DNA from: Sphingobium sp. WTD-1
GTDB lineage: Bacteria > Pseudomonadota > Alphaproteobacteria > Sphingomonadales > Sphingomonadaceae
Direction: 5' to 3'
Assembly: GCF_030128825.1 (NCBI RefSeq)
Contig: NZ_CP119128.1
Span: forward strand, 186,001 to 250,000
DNA: 64,000 bases
The notes under the pieces were generated by a model that worked only from the letters and a program-made list of their open reading frames with translations, was not told where the DNA came from and ran no database searches. Shown piece after piece: positions 8,522 through 16,961 of the stretch. Within the stretch, counting starts at the first letter, position 1. Each line of letters opens with the position of its first letter. Made by a program: the position numbers and the translations under genes.

Positions 8522-10138
8522 TCAGTCTCCGAACAGATTGAGGAAGCGGTCGCGCAGTTCGACCTTGCGCAGCTTGGACGTCGCGGTCAGAGGAAGGTCA
8601 TCCACGAACTGGACCGCTTTGGGCACTTCGTGCGGAGCAAGCGCCGCCCTACAATGGTCGAGAATTTCTTGCGCCCCTGCAGTTGAGCCGGGCTTCAGCA
8701 TGACGACTGCCACAACGGCCTCTTGCCAGCGTGGATGCGGAACACCGATAGCCGCCGCGTTGCCAATCGATGGGTGTTGCAACAGCACCTGCTCGACCTT
8801 GACCGAGGCAACATTCTCCCCGCCGCTCTTTATGATATCCTTCAGGCGATCGACGAACAGCAATTGGCCATCCTCGTCGATCACGCCCAGGTCACCCGTA
8901 TGATGCCATCCGAACCGTCGCGAATGCGCGGTCGCAGCCTCGTCCTTGTAATAGCCGAGCATGACGTTCGGACCGCGATGCACGATCTCGCCCACCTGGC
9001 CTGGAGGAAGCAGGGTGCCGTCGTCATCCATGATCGCCATATCGTTGACGATCGATGGCTCGCCCCAATAATTGCCCTCCTTGAGCAATTGCTGTTCGGG
9101 CCGCAGCATCGCTGTGCTGGGGTACATCTCGGTCTGGCCTGATGAAAGCACGAAGGTCGGGCAAAATTCGCTCAACAGGCGACGCAACAACGGCCCCGGC
9201 ATCGGAGCCATCGCGTAAATGCAGTAGCGCAGCGATGAGAAATCCGTCGTCATGCGGATCGGATGGTCCATCACCGCAGCATACATCATCGGCAATCCGA
9301 CGAAGAAGCTGACCTTTTCGTCCTCGATCGCCGCCGCCACCTGTCCGGGATCAAACCCGTTGTGCAGCACCACAGTCGCACCGGCGGCCATGAACGTCGT
9401 GAAAAGGCAATGCGCCGACACATGAAACAGCGGCAGGACGATGAGGATGCGATCCTTGCGCGTTACCATCCATTCGCCGATGTTGCACATCACCGTCGCG
9501 TAAACGGCAAGATTGCAATGCATCACCCCCTTAGGGCGCGACGTCGTCCCACTTGTGTACATGATCATCGCAAGGTCGCGCTCATGTATCGGCAGATCAG
9601 GTTCCTTTGGAGAAGCGCTCGAAAGCCTCGTGTCGAAAGCCTCGCCCAATGCCAGCACGGGCGGCGATCCCCCGGCCCCCTCCGGTATCACATTTTGGAT
9701 ATGCTCATCGGCGATGACGAAAGACGCCTCGGTGTGATTGAGAATATAGGCCCTGTCGTCCGCAGCAATCAGCGGGTTTATGGGCACCCAGACCAGCCCG
9801 GCCTTGTGCAAGCCGAAGATGACGATGATGAAGTCGATACTGTTGGAACAGATTGTGGCGATCCGATCGCCCGGCTTTGCGCCTTCGTTGCGCAACATGT
9901 TCGCACAACGGTTCGCCATCTCGTCCAGCTGGCCGAACGTTATCGTTCTCGACGGGGTTATCACCGCTGCCTTATCAGGAAATCGCCGCGCTGAGCGCCG
10001 CAGCAGGTCGCCTAAAGCGATGCGTCCAAGCCCTCCGGTCACCTCGGGCGAAGGTTCCAGCCCACGATCGACCAAAAAATGGACATCGACAGGCGCGCCC
10101 ACGGGCAGCATTTGCGTCGTTTCAAGGCTAACGCTCAC
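8522..10138 (-). CDS. AMP-dependent acyl-CoA ligase
   Basis: A 538-residue member of the ANL superfamily. The P-loop MIMYTSGTTSRPKGVMH (about 190-206), the GYYKDEAAT and HTGDLGVIDEDG segments and the C-terminal TSKLRKVELR lysine region are present. It should activate a carboxylic acid to its CoA thioester with ATP via an acyl-adenylate. GTG 10138 follows a strong GAGGAGGGG ribosome-binding site. It is the first gene of the operon running leftwards to the B12 mutase and is therefore the likely entry enzyme (AtuH-like position). The divergent promoter region carries operator-like site A. Confidence 0.9.
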   Translation of the reverse strand: MSVSLETTQMLPVGAPVDVHFLVDRGLEPSPEVTGGLGRIALGDLLRRSARRFPDKAAVITPSRTITFGQLDEMANRCANMLRNEGAKPGDRIATICSNSIDFIIVIFGLHKAGLVWVPINPLIAADDRAYILNHTEASFVIADEHIQNVIPEGAGGSPPVLALGEAFDTRLSSASPKEPDLPIHERDLAMIMYTSGTTSRPKGVMHCNLAVYATVMCNIGEWMVTRKDRILIVLPLFHVSAHCLFTTFMAAGATVVLHNGFDPGQVAAAIEDEKVSFFVGLPMMYAAVMDHPIRMTTDFSSLRYCIYAMAPMPGPLLRRLLSEFCPTFVLSSGQTEMYPSTAMLRPEQQLLKEGNYWGEPSIVNDMAIMDDDGTLLPPGQVGEIVHRGPNVMLGYYKDEAATAHSRRFGWHHTGDLGVIDEDGQLLFVDRLKDIIKSGGENVASVKVEQVLLQHPSIGNAAAIGVPHPRWQEAVVAVVMLKPGSTAGAQEILDHCRAALAPHEVPKAVQFVDDLPLTATSKLRKVELRDRFLNLFGD

Positions 10139-10446
10139 AACCCCTCCTCTACGCTAGTCCCGTTATTGACCCTCAGCGGACATACGACCCTGCTGGCGAT
10201 CCTCCACGCAGTTCCCGAGCGGCGCAATTGGACAGAGATCAAAGCAGGCATCGACATCCTCTATTCGTCCGTCTTTGCTCTTGGAGAGCGCGGATCTGAT
10301 TGTCAGGCTATAAGCGTGCCTCTTCGATGGGTCAAGACTTGCTTGCGGCAAGCTAGTGAATTATCGATCGGATCGGCCTTGCCAGCGATGTCGCGGATTT
10401 TGCGCGATCGGCATATTAAATAACGTAAGAAACGGAGAGAGCAGCG
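10139..10446. other. divergent intergenic region with operator site A
   Basis: This 308-bp stretch separates the leftward ligase operon from the rightward esterase gene. It has no credible gene; small reading frames in it lack ribosome-binding sites and family resemblance. Its notable content is the 19-bp palindrome at 10338-10356, placed about 90 bp before the esterase start. Confidence 0.6.
10338..10356. promoter_or_regulatory. TetR-type operator candidate, site A
   Basis: CTTGCTTGCGGCAAGCTAG is a 19-bp palindrome centred on G, with 9-bp arms matching at 8 positions. It lies between the divergent ligase and esterase genes. Related copies occur at 15105, 16206, 18476 and 19334. Confidence 0.65.
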
Positions 10447-11337
10447 ATGTCTGAAGCACAACTTGAGCAGGTACTGGAGATGATTCGCACAGGGCCAGAC
10501 CTTTCCGCCCTCGGTCCCGAGAAATTGCGTGAAGCCTATGACGAGCTGGGCGACATTACCCTACCTGACGAGGCGATCGCCTACGAAGCGATAGTAGCGA
10601 GCGGTGTCCCATGCGAGGTCGGCGTCTCACCGGGCGCACGCACCGATGCGACGATCGTGTATCTCCACGGTGGCGGCTATGTGTTTGGGTCACGAAAGTC
10701 GCATCGCGGGCTGGTTGCGCGTCTGGGCCAGGCTGCGGGCATCCGGACCATTGCACCCGATTATCGGCTCGCGCCTGAGCATGTCTTTCCAGCCGCTGTC
10801 GACGATGCATTCGCGGTCTATAAATGGCTGCTGGCTGACGGCACCCCGGCTCACAAGATCGTCTTTGGCGGCGACTCAGCGGGTGCGGGCCTCACGCTGG
10901 GCACAATGCTGCGGTGCAAATCCGAAGGCGTGCCGTTGCCAAAAGCCGCGGTCCTGTTTTCTCCCTTTGTGGATATGGGCGTGACCGGCGACAGCGTTCA
11001 GGAAAACAAGGATCGCGACCTGCTGGTCAGCTTCGACGGAGCATTCGGTCTCGCAGCGACCTATATGGCGGGCGCGGATTTGAAGTCCCCCGAAGCATCG
11101 CCCATATTTGCAGATCTTGCGGGCCTGCCGCCCTTGCTCATCCATGTCGGCGGCAATGAAGCGATCCTCGACGACGCCTTGAGGTTGGCACGGCGCGCCA
11201 TCATGGCCGACGTTTCGGTGCGCCTGCGCGCCTATCCCAAGCTGCCGCACGTGTGGCAGCTCTATTCCGCAATGCTCGACGAGGGCGAGGAGTCCTTGCA
11301 AGAAGCAGGCGCATTTCTCGCAAGCCAAATCGGCTGA
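10447..11337 (+). CDS. alpha/beta hydrolase, hormone-sensitive-lipase family esterase
   Basis: A 296-residue esterase. It has the HSL oxyanion motif LHGGGYVFG (about 74-82), the nucleophile motif GGDSAGAGL (about 139-147, Ser142) and a C-terminal LPHVWQLY supplying the catalytic His. No signal peptide, so it should act in the cytoplasm on a short or branched acyl ester. RBS GGAGAG lies about 9 bases before ATG 10447. Next to a Baeyer-Villiger-type monooxygenase module, hydrolysis of the ester or lactone made by that enzyme is a reasonable inference. It ends in a strong stem-loop terminator. Confidence 0.9.
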   Translation: MSEAQLEQVLEMIRTGPDLSALGPEKLREAYDELGDITLPDEAIAYEAIVASGVPCEVGVSPGARTDATIVYLHGGGYVFGSRKSHRGLVARLGQAAGIRTIAPDYRLAPEHVFPAAVDDAFAVYKWLLADGTPAHKIVFGGDSAGAGLTLGTMLRCKSEGVPLPKAAVLFSPFVDMGVTGDSVQENKDRDLLVSFDGAFGLAATYMAGADLKSPEASPIFADLAGLPPLLIHVGGNEAILDDALRLARRAIMADVSVRLRAYPKLPHVWQLYSAMLDEGEESLQEAGAFLASQIG

Positions 11338-11351
11338 CGCGACAAACAAGG

Positions 11352-11382
11352 AGCCGGGCAGGCAACAAGTGCCTGCCCGGCT
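11352..11382. terminator. bidirectional stem-loop terminator
   Basis: AGCCGGGCAGGCA and its exact 13-bp complement are separated by the loop ACAAG. It lies between convergent genes (esterase ending 11337, acyl-CoA dehydrogenase ending 11413), the expected position for a shared terminator; there is no long T run. Confidence 0.8.
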
Positions 11383-11412
11383 GTCGATTTCAAATTCAAA
11401 CCGATGCCATGA

Positions 11413-12579
11413 TCACTGCGCCAGGCGCTCGGCCTCGCCGATCAGTTCACGACCGATCAGCATACGACGGATCTCGTTCGTACCGGCACCGATGTCGAGC
11501 AGCTTGGCATCGCGATAGAAGCGTTCCACCGGCCAGTCCTTGGTGTAGCCCGCACCACCGAGCGCCTGGACCGCCTCATTGGCGACCCGCACCGTATTTT
11601 CGCTGGCCAGCAGAATTGCGGCGGCAGCGTCGAACCGCGTCGTTCGGCCAGCGTCACAGCTTCGTGCCACGGCATAAATATAGGCGCGGCATGAATTAAG
11701 CGCGACATACATATCCGCCACCTTCGCCTGAATGAGCTGAAAATGGCCGATGGGCTGGCCAAATTGCTTGCGCTCCCGCACATAGGGCAGAACGACGTCG
11801 AGACAGGCCTGCATGATGCCCAGCGGTATGCCGGCCAGGACGGCACGCTCATAGTCCAGCCCGCTCATCAGCACGCCGACGCCGCCGTTCACCGGACCCA
11901 GCGCATTTTCTTGCGGGACTTCGCAATTGTCGAATACCAACTCGGCCGTGGGGGAACCGCGCATGCCCATCTTGTCGATCTTCTGGCCGATCGAAAAACC
12001 CGGCATGTTCTTTTCGATGATGAACGCCGTAATGCCCCGACTGCCTTCGCCGGTCTTTGCATACACGACCAGTGTGTCGGCATAGGTAGCATTGGTGATC
12101 CAGAATTTGGTGCCGTTGAGGACATAGCCGCTGCTTGTGGCCTCCGCCTTCAGCTTCATCGACACGACGTCGGAACCCGCGCCTGCCTCCGACATCGCGA
12201 GACTGCCGAGATGTTCGCCAGAGATAAGCTTGGGCAAATATTTCGCTTTTTGCTCAGGCGACCCCCAGCGGGCAATCTGATTGATGCACAAATTGGTATG
12301 CGCACCGTAGCTGAGCCCGATCGCGCCGGACGCACGAGCGATTTCCTCGCACGCTATGACATGTTCCAGATAACCGAGGCCGAGACCGCCATCTTGCTCA
12401 TCGACGGTGATGCCGTGCAGGCCGAGCTCACCCATGCTCGTCCAAAGCTCGTCGCGCGGAAACCAATCCTCCGCATCGATCCTCTTGGCCAGTGGCGCAA
12501 TCTTGTCGGTCGCGAAACGGCAAGTCGTTTCGCGGATCATGTCGGCGGATTCGCCGAGATCGAAGTCAAACATCTGCAT
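11413..12579 (-). CDS. acyl-CoA dehydrogenase, isovaleryl/citronellyl-CoA type
   Basis: A 388-residue FAD-dependent acyl-CoA dehydrogenase. The C-terminal DIGAGTNEIRRMLIG has Gly where most family members have the catalytic Glu, while GLDYERAVLAG (about 249-259) carries the Glu used instead by isovaleryl-CoA dehydrogenase. This relocated base is typical of LiuA and of enzymes for branched acyl-CoAs. It introduces an alpha,beta double bond and passes electrons to ETF (an ETF pair is at 51-53 kb). It would make the unsaturated branched acyl-CoA that the upstream carboxylase operon needs. Confidence 0.92.
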   Translation of the reverse strand: MQMFDFDLGESADMIRETTCRFATDKIAPLAKRIDAEDWFPRDELWTSMGELGLHGITVDEQDGGLGLGYLEHVIACEEIARASGAIGLSYGAHTNLCINQIARWGSPEQKAKYLPKLISGEHLGSLAMSEAGAGSDVVSMKLKAEATSSGYVLNGTKFWITNATYADTLVVYAKTGEGSRGITAFIIEKNMPGFSIGQKIDKMGMRGSPTAELVFDNCEVPQENALGPVNGGVGVLMSGLDYERAVLAGIPLGIMQACLDVVLPYVRERKQFGQPIGHFQLIQAKVADMYVALNSCRAYIYAVARSCDAGRTTRFDAAAAILLASENTVRVANEAVQALGGAGYTKDWPVERFYRDAKLLDIGAGTNEIRRMLIGRELIGEAERLAQ

Positions 12580-12640
12580 AAATCGCTCCGAAAGCTGTGA
12601 AAGTGTTGGTCTTTGATCCGTTCAGGTTCGACGGCCCCGG

Positions 12641-13954
12641 TTAATGCGCGCCAGCGTGCGGAGCGGGCCACAGGCTCGCCGCGGCCACCGCATCGGCTTC
12701 TTCAAGGGTCAATCCCTTGCCGCCGGAGCCATCTGACTGGCCATCGCCCGCGGCATGGCGACGCAGTTCGAGTCTGGCGATTTGGTTGCGATGGACCTCG
12801 TCCGGACCGTCAGCCAAACGCAATATCCGCGCGTTGGCGAACGCTGCGGCAATGAAGTGGTCATTATTGGTGCCACCGCCGCCGAACAGTTGCATAGCCC
12901 AGTCGATGACCTGCTGCGCCATTGTAGGCGCTATGACCTTGATCATCGCGATTTCCTGGCGTGCAGCCTTGTTGCCGACAGTGTCCATCATCCACGCGGC
13001 GCGCATCGTCAGCAGCCGCGCCTGCTCGATCATGATCCGCGACTGCGCTATACGTTCCAGCGTTACGCTCTGCTCGGACAGCGGACTGCCGAACGCTACC
13101 CGTTCAGTCGCTCGTCGACACATCCGCTCCAGGACGCGCTCACTCAGGCCGATGAGCCGCATGCAATGGTGGATGCGTCCCGGGCCTAGCCGTCCTTGTG
13201 CGATCTCAAACCCCCGCCCTTCGCCCAGCAGCATGTTGGATGCGGGCACGCGCACATCTTCGAACACGACTTCCGCAGGCCGATCGGGGGTTCCGTAAAA
13301 TCCGAGCATAGGTAGGGCACGGACGACACGGACGCCCGCAGCATTGCGCGGCACGAGTATCATCGACTGAGCCTTGTGACGATCCGCGAGAGCGTCACCG
13401 GTTCGGCCCATGAAGATGAAGACGGCGCAGCGGGGATCTGTGGCGCCGGACGTATACCATTTCCTGCCATTAATGACGTAATCGTCACCGTCGCGGACGA
13501 TTTGAGCAGCGATGTTCGTCGCATCGGAGGACGCCACCGCCGGCTCGGTCATCGCAAAGGACGATCGGGTTTCACCTGCCAGCAACGGCTCGAGATAGCG
13601 CGCCTTCTGTTCTGCCGTGCCGTAGCGCAGCAATGTTTCCATGTTGCCGGTATCGGGTGCGGAGCAGTTGAATATCTCGGGCGCAAACAAGGACCGGCCC
13701 ATCACTGCACATAGCGGGGCATATTCGACATTGGTCAGCCCGTCCTCGCCGTGACCAGCGGGAAGAAAGAGATTCCATAATCCTTCCGCCCGGGCGCGCG
13801 CCTTGAGCTCCTCGATGCCGGGATAGATCGCCCATGGACCCAGCCGTTCGGCATCCAGATACAGATCGCGTTCTATCGGATAGAGATGGTCCGCCATGAA
13901 CGTCTGCAGGCGCTGCTGCAATTCCAGGCTTCTGGCGCTTTGAGTGATATCCAC
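12641..13954 (-). CDS. ACAD10/11-like acyl-CoA dehydrogenase
   Basis: A 437-residue acyl-CoA dehydrogenase. [16 protein letters not shown] (about 128-143), KWYTSGA and the C-terminal [22 protein letters not shown] are characteristic of the ACAD10/ACAD11 group. Human ACAD10/11 join such a domain to an aminoglycoside-phosphotransferase-like kinase; here the kinase is the next gene upstream, 9 bp away. By analogy it could act on phosphorylated hydroxyacyl-CoAs, eliminating phosphate to give an enoyl-CoA; simple dehydrogenation is the alternative. Confidence 0.88.
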   Translation of the reverse strand: MDITQSARSLELQQRLQTFMADHLYPIERDLYLDAERLGPWAIYPGIEELKARARAEGLWNLFLPAGHGEDGLTNVEYAPLCAVMGRSLFAPEIFNCSAPDTGNMETLLRYGTAEQKARYLEPLLAGETRSSFAMTEPAVASSDATNIAAQIVRDGDDYVINGRKWYTSGATDPRCAVFIFMGRTGDALADRHKAQSMILVPRNAAGVRVVRALPMLGFYGTPDRPAEVVFEDVRVPASNMLLGEGRGFEIAQGRLGPGRIHHCMRLIGLSERVLERMCRRATERVAFGSPLSEQSVTLERIAQSRIMIEQARLLTMRAAWMMDTVGNKAARQEIAMIKVIAPTMAQQVIDWAMQLFGGGGTNNDHFIAAAFANARILRLADGPDEVHRNQIARLELRRHAAGDGQSDGSGGKGLTLEEADAVAAASLWPAPHAGAH

Positions 13955-13963
13955 GCTAATTCC

Positions 13964-15067
13964 TTACAATGCTGGAGCGCCGGCCCGGCGCGCTTGCTCC
14001 CAAGCCAGTTCGGCTAGTTCCGGAAGGGCCTTCACACGTTCGGCAGCGTCGGGCGAAGCTGCCGTTCCCCTGACCAGACGGCCCTTGATCCCGTGGAAAA
14101 TTGCTGCGATCCGAAAGAAGGAAAACGCCACGAAAAAGTCATAGTCCGCAGTGTCCGCGAGCCCGACGCGCTCGGCGTAAAGCGCCAGATATTCCTTCTC
14201 GGAAGGGACGTTCAGCTTAGCAATATCCTCGCCTGCCAATCCGGCAACGATGTGACTGGGCATGCGATACATGGTTGCATGATAAGCGAAGTCCGCCAGA
14301 GGGTGACCCAGCGTTGCCAGTTCCCAGTCCAGAACCGCGACGATACGCGGTTCCGTCGGGTGAAAGATCATATTGTCGCAGCGAAAATCGCCATGGACAA
14401 TTGCCGCCCTGGCCTCGTTTCGCGGTCGGGCATGTTCGAGCCAGTTGATCAGCCTGTCCATGTTCGGATCGCGGCCAGCGGCGGTATCGGCGATATATTG
14501 TTCGGAAAGCCGCTTTATCTGCCGCTCGACATAGCCGGTCGGCCGACCGAAGCCATCAAGGCCGATTGAGGCGGGTTCGATCGCATGGAGGTCTGCAATC
14601 GTGGTGTTCATCGCCATGAAGTAATCGGATCGATCGCTGACCCCGACGTCGGGAAAGGTAGCGTCCCAGAAGATGCGCCCGTCGACCAGTTCCATCAGGT
14701 AGAACATCGTGCCGATCACGTCGGTATCGAGACACACCCCGAATATACGGGCCACCGGAACGCGGGTATCGGCCAGCTTGCCTTGCACAAGAGCCTCCCG
14801 ATCGACGGCATGCGCCCCTTTCAGGAGCACACCGGAGGGTTGCCGCCGCAGCACATATGACCGCTCGGGCGTGGTGACGAGATAGGTGGGGTTTGATTGT
14901 CCGCCGCGAAATTGCCTGACGCTGATGGGGCCATCATGCCCATCCACATTCTCGCTCATCCAACGCGCGAGGCCTGATTCGTCAAACTGTTGGGCTTCCC
15001 GGACAGGAATGATGCCTGCATGCACAGCCGTATTTGCAAGTTCAGCCACCTGGAAATCCTCTCTCAT
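13964..15067 (-). CDS. aminoglycoside-phosphotransferase-like kinase (ACAD10/11 kinase type)
   Basis: A 367-residue protein kinase-like-fold phosphotransferase. The catalytic Brenner motif is IVHGDFRCDNMIFHP (about 222-236) and the metal-binding aspartate is in AVLDWELATLGHPLADFAYH (about 244-263). Members located beside acyl-CoA dehydrogenases are not antibiotic-resistance enzymes; the animal homologues fused in ACAD10/11 phosphorylate hydroxylated acyl-CoAs. It is first in an operon with the ACAD11-like dehydrogenase. Its promoter region contains a perfect 23-bp hairpin and operator site B. Confidence 0.87.
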   Translation of the reverse strand: MREDFQVAELANTAVHAGIIPVREAQQFDESGLARWMSENVDGHDGPISVRQFRGGQSNPTYLVTTPERSYVLRRQPSGVLLKGAHAVDREALVQGKLADTRVPVARIFGVCLDTDVIGTMFYLMELVDGRIFWDATFPDVGVSDRSDYFMAMNTTIADLHAIEPASIGLDGFGRPTGYVERQIKRLSEQYIADTAAGRDPNMDRLINWLEHARPRNEARAAIVHGDFRCDNMIFHPTEPRIVAVLDWELATLGHPLADFAYHATMYRMPSHIVAGLAGEDIAKLNVPSEKEYLALYAERVGLADTADYDFFVAFSFFRIAAIFHGIKGRLVRGTAASPDAAERVKALPELAELAWEQARRAGAPAL

Positions 15068-15083
15068 CCCGACACTTTCAGTC

Positions 15084-15140
15084 GTTGCCTCGCTATGTAT
15101 CTTGCTTGCTTGCGTCTAGCAAGATACATAGCGAGGCAAC
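15084..15140. repeat. perfect 23-bp inverted repeat
   Basis: Arms 15084-15106 and 15118-15140 are exact reverse complements around an 11-base loop (TGCTTGCGTCT). It starts 17 bp upstream of the kinase start codon, in its leader. The structure overlaps operator site B at 15105-15123, so it may be an extended operator or an mRNA hairpin in the 5' leader. Confidence 0.9.
15105..15123. promoter_or_regulatory. TetR-type operator candidate, site B
   Basis: CTTGCTTGCGTCTAGCAAG matches the palindromic ideal CTTGCTTGCGGCAAGCAAG at 17 of 19 positions. It is centred inside the larger hairpin between the kinase operon and the SDR gene. Confidence 0.6.
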
Positions 15141-15373
15141 AGCATTTTTCGGCACCATGGTAGGAAGTAGTGCGTCGGGCAGGAGTTTATAGGTCCAAGC
15201 CTGTCGAGCGAACTATCTCATTGCGCGAGATAGATGCTGGTTATTGCTTGATACAATCAAATGGAGCGCGCCTTGGAGGCCGTCGTTGTGGGTCAAAGTC
15301 GTACGCCATTGGCCCTGACCTTTTGCCCGCACTATCGCAGCGCAACCCGCGAATCTAGGATGAGGAAACCAGC

Positions 15374-16156
15374 ATGAAAATTTCAGGATGCGCGGCCGTC
15401 GTCACGGGCGGAGCAGGTGGCCTGGGTGAAGCAACCGCGCGTGCACTGGCGGACGCCGGTGCCAAGGTCGCGATCTTCGATGTCAATGCGGTATTGGGCG
15501 CGCAGGTTGCTGCGGCCATCGGAGGCATCTTCTGTCAAGTCGATGTCACCGATGAGACGTCCGTTGCCGAAGGATTTGTTAAGGCTCGTCAGGCTCACGG
15601 GCAGGAGCGCATTCTGGTAAATTGTGCCGGAACCGGCAGCGCCTTCAAAACCGCGTGGCGCGCCCGTGAAACGGGGGAGATCAGTCATTTCCCTCTCGAT
15701 GCGTTCCAGAGGATGATACAGATCAATCTGGTCGGCACGTTCATCTGCATTGCCAAATCGACAGCAGGGATGCTGGCGCTGGAGCCATTCGAGGAGGACG
15801 CCGCCCGTGGCGTTGTGGTGAATACGGCGTCCGTCGCCGCCGAGGATGGGCAGGCCGGCCAGGCAGCTTATTCTGCCGCCAAGGCCGGGATCGTCGGAAT
15901 GACGTTGGCAATCGCCCGCGATTTCATGATGGACGGCATTCGCGTTAACACCATTTTGCCCGGCACTTTTGACACACCGCTGCTTCATTCCGCCCCTGAG
16001 GCAGTCAGGCAGCGATTGATTGACAATGTGCCTTACCCCCGGCGGATGGGCCACCCGGCCGAGTATGCCAGCCTGGTGCTCGAAATCTGCCGCAATGCCT
16101 ATTTGAATGGCGAAGATATCCGGCTGGATGGCGCATTAAGAATGCCGCCGCGGTAA
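15374..16156 (+). CDS. SDR-family dehydrogenase, type-10 17beta-HSD/HADH-II-like
   Basis: A 260-residue short-chain dehydrogenase. The NAD(P) loop is TGGAGGLGEATARALADAG (about 12-30) and the catalytic YSAAK is near residue 160. The insertion TAWRARETGEISHFPLDAFQRMIQINLVGTF resembles 3-hydroxyacyl-CoA dehydrogenase type 2 enzymes, which oxidise 3-hydroxy-2-methylacyl-CoA, so a beta-oxidation step is plausible. GAGGAAACCAGC precedes ATG 15374. Gene order and operator site B place it in the catabolic island. Confidence 0.88.
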   Translation: MKISGCAAVVTGGAGGLGEATARALADAGAKVAIFDVNAVLGAQVAAAIGGIFCQVDVTDETSVAEGFVKARQAHGQERILVNCAGTGSAFKTAWRARETGEISHFPLDAFQRMIQINLVGTFICIAKSTAGMLALEPFEEDAARGVVVNTASVAAEDGQAGQAAYSAAKAGIVGMTLAIARDFMMDGIRVNTILPGTFDTPLLHSAPEAVRQRLIDNVPYPRRMGHPAEYASLVLEICRNAYLNGEDIRLDGALRMPPR

Positions 16157-16205
16157 AGTCACACGGGACGCGCGGCTTTGAAGCATCTTCAGCGCGCAGA
16201 TTCAC

Positions 16206-16224
16206 ATTCCTTGCGTCAAACAAG
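16206..16224. promoter_or_regulatory. TetR-type operator candidate, site E (autoregulatory)
   Basis: ATTCCTTGCGTCAAACAAG matches the ideal CTTGCTTGCGGCAAGCAAG at 15 of 19 positions. It lies 45 bp before the TetR start codon, as expected for an autoregulated repressor. Confidence 0.5.
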
Positions 16225-16268
16225 TGAACGAACTAAGGTCGCCTTCACCGTTTAACGAGGATTGAAGA

Positions 16269-16928
16269 GTGGCGACATCGCGGCGATTGCAACCGGAGAC
16301 GACTATAGCAGTAAAGCGGCGACGCCTCACACAGGCGGAGCGTACATCCATATCTGACGGCAGGATGCTGGATGCCGCAATGACGCTTGTCGCCGAGCGG
16401 GGGACACAGAGCACGACGTTGCGGGAGGTCGGCGAGCTTGCCGGATACAGCCGTGGCTTGGCCAGCAATCGCTTTGGTTCCAAGGATGTCTTGTTTGCGG
16501 AGCTGATCGACATCTTTAACAAGCGCTGGAAAAGCGAGTTGCGCGCGTTTGTGGGCAGCAAGACCGGCCTGGACGCCTTTTCGGCGTCGGTCGAAAGCGG
16601 CATTCATTACCTCACCGAGAACAGCGACTATGTCCGGGCGATGTTCATTCTCTATTATGAAACAGTAGCAAGCAGTACTGTCATGCGCGAACGACTGGCC
16701 GAGCAGCACGGCGCCTACCGGCGCGCGGTCGAACGCTATATTCGCGAAGGAATAGAGGATGGCACGATCAGGAAGTCAGCTGTGCCGAGCCGGGTCGCAC
16801 TTCAGTACACGTCGTTTTTCTTCGGCCTTGTATACCAGTGGCTGACCAACCCCGACAAAGTCGATTTCAAAAGTGCCCTGCATGATTTTCGTGATGCGAT
16901 CATCGCGCTCATCGGTGAGCCGCGTTGA
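16269..16928 (+). CDS. TetR-family transcriptional regulator
   Basis: A 219-residue TetR repressor. The N-terminal helix-turn-helix is ISDGRMLDAAMTLVAERGTQSTTLREVGELAGYSRGLASNRFGSKDVLFAELI (about 25-77). The ligand-binding C-terminal part is not informative. Start GTG 16269 has GAGG about 9 bases upstream; no earlier start fits. With an operator-like copy in front of it and four more around the neighbouring genes, it is the best candidate regulator of the 10-19 kb block. The inducer would probably be a CoA ester or a ketone intermediate; that is inference. Confidence 0.9.
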   Translation: MATSRRLQPETTIAVKRRRLTQAERTSISDGRMLDAAMTLVAERGTQSTTLREVGELAGYSRGLASNRFGSKDVLFAELIDIFNKRWKSELRAFVGSKTGLDAFSASVESGIHYLTENSDYVRAMFILYYETVASSTVMRERLAEQHGAYRRAVERYIREGIEDGTIRKSAVPSRVALQYTSFFFGLVYQWLTNPDKVDFKSALHDFRDAIIALIGEPR

Positions 16929-16961
16929 TCGCATCGACAAGAACAGGCACAACCGCCCTAT

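Larger units (their letters stand above)
15068..15373. other. divergent intergenic region with hairpin and operator site B
   Basis: A 306-bp region between the leftward kinase operon and the rightward SDR gene. It holds the 57-bp perfect hairpin (15084-15140) close to the kinase start; the rest, 15141-15373, shows no credible gene. Confidence 0.6.

Noticed and set aside
13964..15067. Aminoglycoside resistance gene
   Set aside because: The fold motif is shared, but the length, the ACAD10/11-like sequence and the operon with an acyl-CoA dehydrogenase point to metabolism.
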